Positions 49,001-63,200 of a DNA stretch of 64,000 bases are shown one piece after another. The position numbers and the translations under genes were made by a program. The notes under the pieces are model-generated. The model was not told the DNA's origin and searched no databases. It was given only the letters and a program-made list of their open reading frames with translations. Location: positions 61,001 through 125,000 of the forward strand of contig JAODUP010000030.1 of NCBI GenBank assembly GCA_025642065.1, written 5' to 3'. Origin of the DNA: Paralvinella palmiformis (lineage: Eukaryota; Annelida; Polychaeta; Terebellida; Alvinellidae). The stretch's first letter is position 1. Each line of letters begins with the position of its first letter.

Positions 49001-52000
49001 CAGATAAATTAAGATGATCTGATATCAAATAAGCATAAATCAATCACAAGTACCAACACCTGTATCAATGGGCCTGTCAATAGGAGCAACATTATTAATT
49101 AGATTATAGATATTCTGTAAATGACTAAAAATATTTTCAAATTTTTTCCGACTGTTTTTATGAAATATTAACAAGTGCACTCATTTGGTGTCACTCACTT
49201 GTTCCAACATGGAAAGCTATGTACTCACACTGCTTCTTGTTATTTGAATGTAAGATTTCCAACATATAAAAGGAAAGTCTGTAAACATTCCACCATCAAA
49301 TGATAATTCCCAATTTGATATACATTTAATCATAATGGCTTGAAAGCAAGTTATTGAAATAGCTGACTACCTTATTGAGGAAGATGGATTTGGTTTGGTA
49401 TAGAATGAAGAAATGAATATTTATTTAACAATTTCCACAAACATAATTATAGAGTACTATTTACAAATGCAATTTGTCAACATTTTTTACCTGTGTTAGC
49501 TTAACAGTGAATGTCAGTGGATCTAGAATGTTTAATATACATAATCCTGATATATGAAAAACTATCTAGCATATCATCTGGAGGTAGTCTTCCCATGTGA
49601 ACACACACACCAAAACATTTACTAAAATAATGTCAATTTAAGATGAGACATTTACTAACTCCACATGGCTGTAGCTAAGCAATTCATATTTATTATTATT
49701 ATTATTATTTTCATTATGTCTGTTCAGTCAATACTTAAAGGCCGTTCTTTAACTATATCTAGATCTCAAGTTATTTCCAGATGTTGTTAGTTCTATTCCA
49801 GAGCAAACCAGATCACCACATCAAAGCAGCATGCAGCAGTACTGTATGAACCTCAAAACTAAACTGTTATCATGCTCTCAGTTTACTGACAGCAGCAGGG
49901 GAGATAAAACATTATAAACTACAGACAAATAGACTCTTTGTTCTACAGCCATACTATTAAGTTCTGCTGTGGTAACTAAGATGATCAGAAGATGATAACA
50001 GGGTTTTATTTAATGTTATCTGTAGTTTTCCATCTACAGATAATGCCATCATACAACCTACCTGTTGTAAGATCTGACCATCGGGTACAGGCTGTCCACC
50101 GAACTTGATATTCAGTGTATAGGCTCCAGGTATACGTGGTGTGTACATCAAGCTTACTGTACCATCACCATTATCAACTATGTCAATATCCACATCACAG
50201 CCGCTGGTACTGTGGATGTGACAAGTGACATTACCATAACCAGCTTCAGCAGTGTTAATATTGATGACACATTCCTCTCCAACAGGGATTGTAGTACGAA
50301 TACCATCTAAAAAAAAACAGTTATTAAGCAATATATCAATTGTCTAAAGTCTAAAAAATCCTATTATTAGTAGTATTCCATAGTCTACACTCACCTGCAA
50401 TTTTAACCCTGGAAGCATCACCAGTAGGCTGGGTTGTAACTTTGAAAGGGGCATTAGGTACAGCCTTTCCACCAAACTTCACTGCTACATTGTATGTTCC
50501 AACATCATCTGGTGTATATGTTACCACGTAAGTACCATCGCCATTATCCTGTATTTTGGGACGTACAAACTGGCCTTGGGGATCCTGGAATAAAAATAAG
50601 ACCATGACAGTAATTTTGATAATTGGTGAAAAAAGCTATTTTATGATTTAGAATATAACTAAGGACTTCAAATTTACTCATTTACACTTTTCCCTGTGTT
50701 TATGGACCTACACAAACCTATGAAATCCCTACTTTTTCTTAGTCAACTGACTTTTCCTGATATAGAGCAGATTTCAGGTAAGACTAGTATTGGTGGTGTC
50801 CCTTTATCATAATTCTAGAATTAGTTTTGTTGTTGTTTTTATTTGTTTAGTTGGTAAATCTGTTTATAAATAATTTTGTATAAACATAGGATTTAGGTAA
50901 ATTCTTGATTGACATAAGATCTTTGTGAATACTTAAGTATGTTCTTTCAATAAATATGATTTCGATAACAAGCAAAGTCTATCTACAAGTTTTGAGATGA
51001 CATTCCCAGGAATTGTTAATTAATAATCATGTTTTATGATATGTGTACTAGAAGCATCTTGATTTGCATATTTTCACAAGGAACAGCAATACATATTTGA
51101 AAGCTGTACTCAAATATTTGCTGTAGATTAATTTAAAAATTTTAGATAACCAGTTTACTGACACATGTATTAAACTACATCACAAAATAATGCTTCAATC
51201 CACTTTATCAACTATGTTTGTAATTTTAGTGCATGTGGTGCATCACATACATTTTCGGATGACTTATCTGTATATCATAATTATGTAAAAATGAACAGAA
51301 ATGTCAGACATCTGTATTAATTCATTAAAAACCTTTACTCAATTAAACCCAAATACTATTATTATCATAATGCAATATTTGTTAAGAACCCAGACCATAC
51401 AATTTGTACTATTGTTGATTTCATGTTGTTCTACTTGAAAACTAAAGAGGGGGTGACTTCTCATGCTGAACCAGCAGTGCTGAAACCAGAGGAGTATCAC
51501 CAGATATTTAGGATGGTCTCGCTGTGCTGTCCAGGGTGTCTTAACATGCCAAAAATGAAAATGATGACAGGACACTGATCCAAATGAGTCAGTAGTAGAG
51601 ATGATTGATATCTTGGCAGCATCAGAATTTCTGGAGGAACCATGAAATAGATGCTTCCCACTCTAAAGTCAAGAAATGAGGCCACCTTAAGGCTGCTGGG
51701 CTACATAGTCACATAGCATATAAGAAGCCTCTAGGCTCTATGCATCCAGAGACACTGAGTTTGCAGCTAGAATTCTGCAATGAACATTGAAACTGGACAT
51801 GACAGAACTGGTCTCTGGTGACGAGTTCAAATTTAACATGTTCAACAATGATATGGCATGAGATATGTATGGAAAAGAAACATAGACCTACTGACTGAGT
51901 CCTAACTGTTAAGTTTGGTGTGGGTTAATGTCATGTTGTGGAGTGCTGTGATTGCCAGAGAAATGGACCAGTGGCCAGTTAGGGAGTTTTCCCAACTGTT

Positions 52001-54053
52001 CACTAGGTGCAGCACAGTTTTTACCATATTCGGTGAGGTTGGCTAACAAGAGACTTTGAAAACAACATACAAATCCTACGATTTAGATCTAGTAAAGAAT
52101 ATAGAGGCATATATCTGCCTTTGTTCTAACCAGATTGGCTCCACATATACGGAAAAACATGAGTCTGAAAACCAGAGTTTTACTAAGAATATTCCCGTGG
52201 GCATGCAGCCCTGCTTATAATGGAAAGTATATAGGCCTACGCCTATATGAGATCCTGGAGATGGCAGACAACCGTGTTTGTTTACAATTATTAATCGCCT
52301 GTTAACATCAATGATATGCACTTAAAATGAAAAGGAAGTACATTTTCTATTAGCTTAAATGGTATTTCATCCAAAAACAATAGTCAATCACAAACAAGTT
52401 TAGATAACTGCGCGTAACTGATGGATTATTAGAAGGCATTTTCAGTGTTATTGACCATCAGCCTGTCAAACCACATGCCAGATATATTTGTACTGGTATG
52501 GTTTCCCTGCTGGTCAACATTGAGCAGCGAAAATGACAAACATGATGCCACACAAATGTGGATGTCTGCCAATGCCACAGCAAATGACGGCTGGTCCGAG
52601 TCACTCATCTTGTTTACATACCTTTCTAACTGACCTTCTTGATATTTTAAAAATTTTCACAATAAAAATGCCCAGTTTACTGGTACAGTGTAATGCGTGT
52701 CAGGCTGATATCGGTTTTGGAAAAGTGGTGTTTTTTCTACATGTACGTATCAGTGTCTGAATAGATCTAGGAGGTCGAGTGCCAGTGATTGACATCCCTA
52801 GAATTTGAGACAGTCCCCTCCCCCCCAGCGAATGTTTGTCCAGATCAGGTAACTGAACCCCCATTTAGTTCATTATTATTATAAATGTTTATATTATACC
52901 AATGTAGTTAATAATATTCATGACACTGTTCAAGAGACTATAACAACTGCATGTTTCTAAAAACACACCTGTTCAAGGTTGCTTTCATAGATAATAATAT
53001 TTATCCTTTAAATGGTTTTTACAGATATGTTATTTGGGGTATTATTATATTACATATTATTTGTACAGCACCTTTGAATGGCTCCTATAGTACGGGCGCT
53101 TCATTAAATATACATTATAATTATTATTATTATAAGCTGTCTGCAAACAAATGCATCTCCCACTCATCAGTATTGACTGCAAAAGGATACAACAAACATG
53201 AAAGTATCAAGCTGAGTGATCCAAAATGCAAAATATTATATCATATGGTAAACCTAACATTTTGGGGAGAAATAATTTGTTTTTACTTGTCTCGAGTATA
53301 AACTATAATGTACTGAAAGCGATGATTCTTACTGACCTTATACTGATTCTGATGACCAAAATATTAATTTTTGCAATATATGTACTGCAGGAATAAAAAC
53401 AGTGTTCTGCCCATAAACTCCATTTAGTCTAATATAATATTAAATGTAAGCTGCTGATGTTTCTAACCCTTAACCTCTTGACCAGGAAAGGTAATATATT
53501 TAAAACAAATCACCTCATCCAATTAAGTACTCATTTAAGTTGAAATGACCATAGAGTACATTGCAGATCATTAAAATGTTTGTAGGTCAGTCCAAAGAAT
53601 CTCAAAGCTTTTGGTCACACATTTTACAACTGTGCCATCATGAACTACTAAATTTCATTCACAGCACTTTTCATTATGTACACAGTGACAGAATAAAGAC
53701 AAAAATAGGTATCTAGTGAAAGCTTACCTGAATAACAACATCTAGATCAGCTATACCAGCCTCTCTGGTGTCTATGATAAAAGAGACAGGAATACTAGCA
53801 AGAACACCTTGGGACTTAATGCCATCACCTGTAACTACAACTTTAGTGGGATCAAAGGCTGGCTGGATTTCACTCTGGAATGGGCTGTAACAGTTAGAAC
53901 TAAATATCATTATTTATGTCAAATGTAATAACTTAAAAATAGTATTTAATTAAACAGATGGACAAAGTGATTAGGCATCAGTTAACTCAAGAAATTGCAG
54001 TTCTAACATTGCTCTCTCTCTCTCTCTCTCTCTCTGTATGTGTATCACACACA

Positions 54054-54085
<32 letters not shown>

Positions 54086-57000
54086 AATATCAAAATTAGT
54101 TTTGCAGTTTGAAATGTACCATTTCTTCAGTTAACTTACACATTTCATAAGTAGCAACACAATTACATGAAGTATATTATAGAACACTGACCTGTTAGGT
54201 ACTGGTTGTCCAGCATATTTAACCTCTACCAGACATTTGCCTTCCACCTCAGGGTAGTAAACCACCTCGTAAGTACCATCAGGACATGGGTTAATCTGTG
54301 CAGGACGCTTAATACCTGTAAAGTATAAACCTTTTTTCTATAATGTCTTTACATTTACTGAACTCCATTAATTACTAGAAAATGACAAATAGTAAATGTT
54401 GTGAGACAATGGTTATCCTAGTTGTCTAAACTCACCAGAATTATCAGTGGTAGTGATCTCTAGTGGTGCCTGACCAGCCTCAGAGCAGTCAACAGTAAAC
54501 GGTGCTGGTTGTCCACGTCTCACACCCTGAGGCTCAACACCAGGTCCATAACAACGTACCTTGTTAGGATTAACCTCATCCATGACACGTACATGAAATG
54601 GGGAACCTAAAATTTAATGTTAAAAAGTGAACTACAATACATTATAATACAAGTTACTGAATGTTAACTTAGGTAATGACAATTCAGTACACAACCTTTG
54701 ACTAAGAGTAAATTAATAAACATCATCTCACTAACCAGGGATATGCTGTTCAGCAAATCGAACCGCAATATTATAGTCTCCTGGCTTAGTAGGTAGGTAG
54801 TCTATAGTACAGCTGCCATCTCTGTTATCACGACAAGTCATCTTAGCTTCAGATGGTCCCTCAATGGCCAGTCCCAGACCACCCTGACCTGCTCCACGTG
54901 TTTCTACAGTAAATGTCTGTGGACTATGGGTATAGCCACCTTCAAGTCCTGAAGGGGAAAATAAACAATCCTTGTACCTACTTATTACCATTTATCAGTA
55001 ATAACTGCTTAAAGAACTGAGACTAGCATTATTCCATATGTGTCTTTTGTGATCAGCTACCATATAAATAATGAAACTAGCCAATTAACCTAGATATGGG
55101 TCAACAATACAACTGCTGATCACATTCTCTGATCAAGACTTTTGGCCACTAAGAAAGTAATTAAATTACAGTGACAGCATAGAAAATTGATCTTTGCATA
55201 CCTGGACCGTAAGCACGTACTCTGGTCGGATCACATCCAGGTACAGCCTGTATGGCAAATGGACTGTTTGGAATATTTAAGCCCTCATAGGTCACATCAA
55301 TCTTATGTGGTCCTGCCATATAAAATCAAACACTATTCAATAGTCACCAAACACATCTTTATAGACTTTCCATTAATAGGAGTAAAACTGGTTAATCAAT
55401 TTTCAGATTTATGTAGTATGTTACTAAATCTTACCTTCTTCAAATGGTGTATACATACACTTGTATGTGCCATCATTGTTGTTATTCACCAAAACTTCCA
55501 TTCTGCTGCCAGATGGAGAGGTGACAAATGACTTCACCTTCCCCTCACCAGATGGCGATACTGAGCGAGCATCAACAGTAAAATCGGTGGTGGACTCCAG
55601 GAAGACTCCTAAATAAAGTTACAATGATAATTAATTCAATTACAAGGAGAAAGTAATCTATAGTCATTTCAGAGATAAGCTATAACCTTAAATGTAAGAT
55701 AAATGTTAAATAATAAGTATATTATAATAAAAAACTAAAACAGATTCTAATAGGTAACCATAGAACAATAGGTAGTTTAACGTCAAAAAAAGCTTAAAGC
55801 ATCAGCAGTTATAATCTTGATATGAAAAGATAAAAATACAAATCAACAGCAAACATAACACATCAACTAACTGGGACTAGCATACAATAACACTTCACCA
55901 TGTTAAAGTCAGAGCAGTGATAAATCTAATTAAACTAAAAAATTAATTTCACTCTCTTCTGAACAAAATATTAGTAATACAATCGAAAACCTATAACTGG
56001 CTGAACTTTACAGCACTTTGATATCATAGAAAGTGGTACATTGATGTTCACAACATGAATTCACTGACAAATAATAAGCTCTTCACAGGCTTTTCACTTC
56101 CAAACGTAACAAAACATGCAAAATAAACACAAACAACTACTCTGAATGATGAAACACACTGAAAAATAACATAATCCTACACAGCAACAAAACCACAATC
56201 TACAGGATATCCATGCCCTTCCTAGAGATAAAACGATATTGAGGTGTTCATCAAATTTAAACATTGGTATCATGCTGCCACTACATAAAACACGTAATCA
56301 TCATGACAACACGCCATGCAGTAGGTACATGGACAGTTACCAGGCTGCAGGCCTGGTCCAAATGCCTTGATACCACTGACATCTACTCTCTTTGATGGTT
56401 CTATCTTTGCCTTGAATGGTGACTTTTGGATTGGTTTAGAGTCATACATAATGTTGATTGTATACTCTCCTGGCTCCACTGGCCAATAACGTACACCACA
56501 AGTACCATCTCCACGATCAAAACACTCAATCTTTGCCTCGACCGGTCCCTCTATGGTTAGGCCGAGACCACCTGGGCCAGCTTCACGGGTATCTATTGTG
56601 AAGTCTGCTGGTGAATTGGCAGTACCACTGGTTAAGCCTGGCCCGTAAGCTTTAACCTTGGATGGATCTCCAGTAGGTTTGACTTTGGCATCCTGAAATG
56701 CTTCCACAGAGATAGGACTCTGAGGGACAGGCTGTCCAGCAAACTGAATTTGAACTTTGTGAGGTCCTGGCTCAGACGGTGTGAACTTTGCCGCAAACCC
56801 ATCCACAGTCTCCTCAACACGAGCAGCTATCACTTTGTTTGATGGACTCACTATACTAACAGTGACCTGACCTTTACCAGCACCAGTGGTGATGATGTCA
56901 AAGTCTACCTCCTTTCCAACAGGTATTTCTAATAACGATCAGTCAGAAGATTTCAAATATTGCACTAAACTAATGAAGCCTTTTTGTATCAACAACAATA

Positions 57001-59890
57001 AACATTTTCCAAACAGCAAACAAGTAACAAATGTGATCAAATGATTATTGGCAAAACTAAATTAAGATAATAATTTCACAAATTATAGTGACAAAATTTA
57101 ATTAAACACACAAACAAGACAACACTAGATTTTAATTTTTCAGTGCCTCTTATCATTTCTGATGAGATAATGCTAAACAACATTAATAAAAATAAAGAAT
57201 GTAATTAAAAGAGTTAAACTATAGTTCCTTCCAAGTGGCAGAATAAATATTTTTACTTTATAAGACAAACTATCACTAGCATTTTCTTTTAAACCAAGTA
57301 AATTAACTACAATTTGCATCCCACTATATTCTCTGTTGGTACAATATTAGTGCTCTTGTACTTACTGTTATCTAATCCCTGGACCTGGACTTTACTAACA
57401 TCAATGCTAGGCTCCACAGTAATGTTATATGGGCTAGAGGGTATCTCACGATCAGCAAAGAACACTGAACAATGATATGTTCCAACTGTGGATGGCTCAA
57501 ATTCTACACGGAACGTGTTGTCCTTGTTATCAATGGTCTTTACTGGTACATCCATACCACGTTCATTGGTTAGAGCTATGGCAACATCACCTAACACAGA
57601 AGAAAAAAAAGAAAATTAAAACAATATATAAATTGAATGATTATGGTTGGAATTTATAGTCACAAACTAACTAAATATGGTAACCTGAGTATTGACATGG
57701 TACAAACCTGGACCAGCTTCCTTGCAGTCAACAGTAAGGTAAGAGGAAGTGAATGTCTTGACAGGTTTATCTAAGGCTGGACCATAAACCTTCACCTTGG
57801 CTGGGTTACTGGCTTCTTGTACTTGTACCTAACACCAATTACAATCAATTAATACCACTGCTGTGATTGCATAAAAAATGCTTCGAGTTCTACAAAATCT
57901 CAAAGAAAATCATCTTAAGACTGTAACCTACTCTATATGGACTGTTGGGTATGGCCACCCCTCCATAGGAGATAATGATTGTGTGCTTGACGGGTTGTTT
58001 TGGCATATATCGACAGAAGTATGTACCATCTTTGTTGTCTTTAATTACAACATCAACAGGATTATAATCAGCATCCATAGCTGCTACATGGATGGGAGCA
58101 TGACCAGCTTGGCGTGTGTCTACTGTAAATTCTGCCCATTTAGTAATAGTTACACCAGTTTTCTCCAAACCAGGTCCATAGGCAGTTACCTGAAATAATA
58201 ATACTTGGAGATGCAGGTACATTTCTACTAAATGATGGATCAAAACTGTCTAGTTAACAAAATTTTACATTAGTAGAATACTTTTTCCTGTGAACAAATA
58301 ATTAAATACATTAAATCTTAATGTCAGAAACTTTGCACAATTATTAGCTTTAACCAGCAATAAGGTTATCTGAAATATGATCTGTTACCAAAATACAGGA
58401 TTGTGTTATTGACATAATGAACACATATTCTAGTTCAAAATGATATTGTCAAGTTACTCAAATCAGAAATAATAAACAACACTCACAAAAATTAAGGAGG
58501 AATTATTGAAATATAACGCACAAAAATCACAACATAATGTCTTCCATTAACCCTATATTTTATATCAGTTATATGAATTTAAGCTTTTAGAAACAAAAGG
58601 AATTATGGCCACATAACATCTAGATTTAGGTAAACTACAAAAACCGAAATTCCGCACAACAGCTGATGGTACAGAAATGTTTTGATGTCTTAGATGCATT
58701 TTGCACTTATATCAGCTTGATATCAGCCATAAAATTTGTAAGAGTGAACTGAAGTAGTGCTGTGATATATCTAGTAACAGAAATGTTGTCCTTGACCTAT
58801 CACATCCACTACCCATAAACTTAATTAAAAGCCTTTTGTATTACTCACTTTACTGGCATCAAAGTCAGTAGTAGAAGGCTTGATATCAGCCATATATGGT
58901 GACTTGGGTATGTCTTCTTCATTACATAGAATATGTACAGCATATTCTCCAGGTGCTGTAGGCCAATAGGAAATATCAGCTGAACCATCACCATTATCCT
59001 TACAGTCGATCTTAGCCTGTGAAGGACCCTCAATGGAGAAACCTGTAATATAACACGAACATTATAGTATATACCATGCAATAACAATACAATTACCAGA
59101 CCGATATATATTCATTAATCAGTATGTTATTTGACTGCTTTAACTAACTAACCTAGAGCTCCTGTCTCTCCATTAGTTTCCACGGTGAAGCAGGCTGGTT
59201 TGCCAACAATACCTCCTTCCAAACCAGGACCATATGCTCTTATCTTGCTCTCTTTAAATGGTGCCACAGTGACTTTGAAAGGTGACTTTGTGATGTGCTC
59301 ACCTCCATACTTCACATTAACAACATACTGACCAGGCTTTTTTGGCTTGTACACACATTCAAATGTCCACTGGTCAATCTTACGGATGGCAATATGTTCT
59401 TCAGAACCTCCCGGGCCAATTACTTGAACATTTAGATCGCCTTCTCCGGCACCCTTAGTATGTACCTTAAAGTCGGCATCATCACCAACACGTATACCTT
59501 TAGGCTGGATTCCACGACCAGTTGCATAGCACTTCTTGGCATCAACCGCTACAGTAAAACATAAAATTAGAAAATCAAATAAAACAAACTATAAAATTTG
59601 ACAATGCAATTTTTACAGCAAACACCTGGAACTGAAAAGCAGCAGAAGTCTGAATTATTTAAAGTTCCTTAGCATATATACAATATAATGACAAAAACTT
59701 GATGGGGAAGCTGTCTATCCTGAAACATAAAACAAATACAGGTTACATAAAATTCTTGTAAAAAGCTATGTTAATCCTTGCTTTTTGGAGTAAACTTTAA
59801 GCCAAACACTGGGTAGACATAATGTGAGAACAGACAGCAAACTGACAAAAAAAGACAAACATAGCTAAGCTATAACACTACATGTAGCTA

Positions 59891-59940
<50 letters not shown>

Positions 59941-60212
59941 AAGATACAACACACACACACACACACACACACTTGGTGTTTCTGGTAAGAAAGAGGACAA
60001 AATTAGATATATGACAAAAAAGATTAACAATGCCATCTCTTATTATCAATGTAAAAAATCCAAATATTTCCATTGGCCATACAGTGATGGGTACCAACTG
60101 ATAAAAAATCAGTTACATAAACACACAATATAAAATATTACTTACATGTAGTTTTCATAGGTGGAGCACCCTTGGGCTCTAAAATAGCCAATAGAAACTA
60201 ACAGTTGAATAA

Positions 60213-60258
<46 letters not shown>

Positions 60259-60259
60259 T

Positions 60260-60292
<33 letters not shown>

Positions 60293-63200
60293 ATACACAC
60301 ACACTGATACATACATACATTAATTTCATCATACTGGTTAGAGACATCTATTTGATATATCATAATTAAGTTGCTCTTGATTACTGTGTACGCAAGCTTA
60401 AGAACTGAAGGTAAATTTTGATAAGCTGAAACAGGATTTAATGCTAAAATAGATTTGCTAGTTATAGTAACACCAAAAAACACTCAATCAAAAATTACAC
60501 TTGTGCAGTTAGTAAGAATATGTCTTATTGCCAAATTCTATACCATATTAGAACACAACATCACAAAGCAGACATATTAAACTGTACAAAAGCTAAACAA
60601 ACAAGTGGACATCACAGTAAGCAAAGGTGGCTTATTGCAAATACTAAGACAGAAACCTTGTTTGTCATTACATCATATATATACACCAATAATGCAAGAC
60701 CCTTCTGACCAGTATTAACTTCATGCAATAATCATAGGAGTAATACAATTACTTTTTATGTATTTGCGTCCTAAATATATGTAGAAAGTGAACTTTTGCA
60801 AAATGAAAATGTAAGATTTAACAGAAAACTTAACTGAAACAGTAGGGTGATTATACTTGATGTATGATAAGATCACACACACACACACACACACAGAGTA
60901 AAACCTACATACATCAAGTTCAGTAATAATGAAAGCCAAGATTATAACAAAGTCCAATTCTGATCTGGTCAATGCCATAATTAAGCCCACAGTAAGAATG
61001 CTAGTTTACAGTGATATACAACAAAAACATTTTTACAATGAGATATTTCGATGGTCCTTGGCAATACAAATCTGTCATTCATCATTTAAATACTGAAGTG
61101 TCAAATCACATACACACTGAAATCCAATCCAAATTTCTTAAAGAATGTGTACGATTATATTGGTTTTCTCCTTCCATATGAAGCAATCATAAGAAAACAT
61201 TGGAAGAAAACGAAGTATAACTAATAAATGTATGAAATTTGGCAGATTAAGAAACAACCCTATTAGTATTGAAACATAAAACTAAAGAACCTAAAATAAT
61301 TATGTAGTATAACCCTGACAGTGATGAGAAGATGGACACAACTGCATTAGTTGAATCAAACCAGTGAAATACTGCCTATGTGTATTAACTTTCTGGCAGA
61401 TGCTAAGACAACCAAGATCATATTCCCTTATGTCATTTATCTGCATAAATTTAAAAGAACACAACAATAATAGCCCTAACATTATCACTGGTTACATGAT
61501 GATCAAATACATGTAATTAATTGTGTAATTATTTTATAATATCTAGAATATCACCACTCAAACTTAATCCACTGGACAACGAACAATATCCATAATTACC
61601 CACCCTGTATGTTATATTTCTAAATGTCTGAGATTCTAATATTATGTTTTTCAAGTCAACTATGGGAATTTCTTTATTTGTTTGTGAACACACAGAGTTG
61701 TATGAAACCTCACAAAAGTTGTTGAATTTGATATTATTGTTGGGTTTATTTTCCTTACACCAAGAACTCGAACAAGTTTCCTTAGCTTTAGCCCCACTCA
61801 AACTGTGAGAAATAATCAGTCTAGTAAATTAATGGAAATTCTTGGACAAATATTTATTTTATTGTTAACATGATGGAGCCACTTTACCACATGCACAAAC
61901 AATCAAAAATGGTCAAAATACAGTTCTGGGAAATAAGAAATCTGCCTATCACGCTTATTTCAAATGAGTTGGTTAGCATGGTTTTATTGACCTATGCATT
62001 CATAAATTGTTTAATATGACCTGGAGATGTGTCGTGCCATATGATTCAGGGTAAAGGCTTATTAACAAATGATCTTCATTTGGAAAATCAAATCGGAGAA
62101 CACTTACGTGCTTTTGCTGGAGGTGCAGCTTTGGCAGGAGCCGCTTGAACTGGTACTTGTTTGCTCGCTAAGCAAAACAACAGTAATTATATATAATTTG
62201 GAGGCTTCAGAAGACAGAACTGGTAGGGGGTCCACTCAAGGAATGCAAATGGGAACAAACACAAAATAAACAGGATTCGATTGGTGGTGAGGGAGGAATA
62301 GTAGCTCTGTTATAGTTATTAAGGGAATAAGACTACTGTTACTAGTGTTACTGTTAGTAAAAACAAGTCAACATAACTGATTTAACACTGTGCAGTCCTT
62401 CTATCATTCAGCTACTATTACCATTTTTAAGAGCTAAGCTTCAAATATAAAATTCACTGCACAAAAGAAGCCAGCTAAACAAAACAATTGTGTTTGCTTC
62501 TCAAAACCTACTAATCTACCACTGGATATAGAAATGTAAACAAAACATTGCATAAATACAAATATGTTTGTATACAGGCATGCGTGTGTGTGTGTTGGGT
62601 CTGTAGGTGGGTGCATATATCTTTGTATAGGTCTACTATGAACACTTACGCTGTTTGGGACTATAACCATATTTAGCTGAGGGGAATAAAAATTGGAAAT
62701 TAAGTTCACATACAGTCATGGAACTAAGTGCACAAATGCATACCTTTCCACCTGCCTCATGCTAAACAATATCTCCATTTATATTTCTAAATGTGCTTCT
62801 TATTAATTAATTAGATAACCTATCTATCTAATAATTATAACATCAGCATGTAACTAATAACATTTCCTGGACTGCATTACACCTAAATATACCATTTATT
62901 GTTACCTAAACCTTACCGTAGAAGCGTTAGGAACATTAATGTACATGTATGGTGTGAGAAGGGTAGGAAAAAATGGGAATTAAGGCTTTTATATAAAGTT
63001 GCATAAACCTAAAATAATTCATAACTTCACAGGAACAATAAAGGGGAACAAAAGATAATACCAAGTAAAATGAAGATGTAATATCATATAACAGCAATAT
63101 GTGTCTAGTTAACAATATATTACCTTTTTCTAATATGTAATAAAATTTAATTCAGGTTATGTTACAACATACTCTTTTAAGCTATTAACAAGTTTTAGAT

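Noticed and set aside
50062..50078. Alternative downstream donor for the filamin Ig15 exon (CAACAG|GTAGGT)
   Set aside because: It looks stronger, but it ends in phase 0 while the next exon (49491-49522) needs phase 1 and supplies the missing Ig15 strand when joined at 50079. It could still be used as a minor site.
51497..51685. Minus-strand open frame of 62 codons
   Set aside because: It is antisense to the Tc1-like remnant and has no features of its own.
52070..52330. Coding segment at 52076-52321 on the minus strand
   Set aside because: It overlaps the edge of repeat R and the Tc1 remnant and shows no domain or splice context.
60142..60483. 113-codon minus-strand open frame rich in Tyr-Ile and Cys-Val
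   Set aside because: It is translation of compound TA/CA microsatellite sequence; only its last part overlaps the true 33-nt filamin exon, in another frame.
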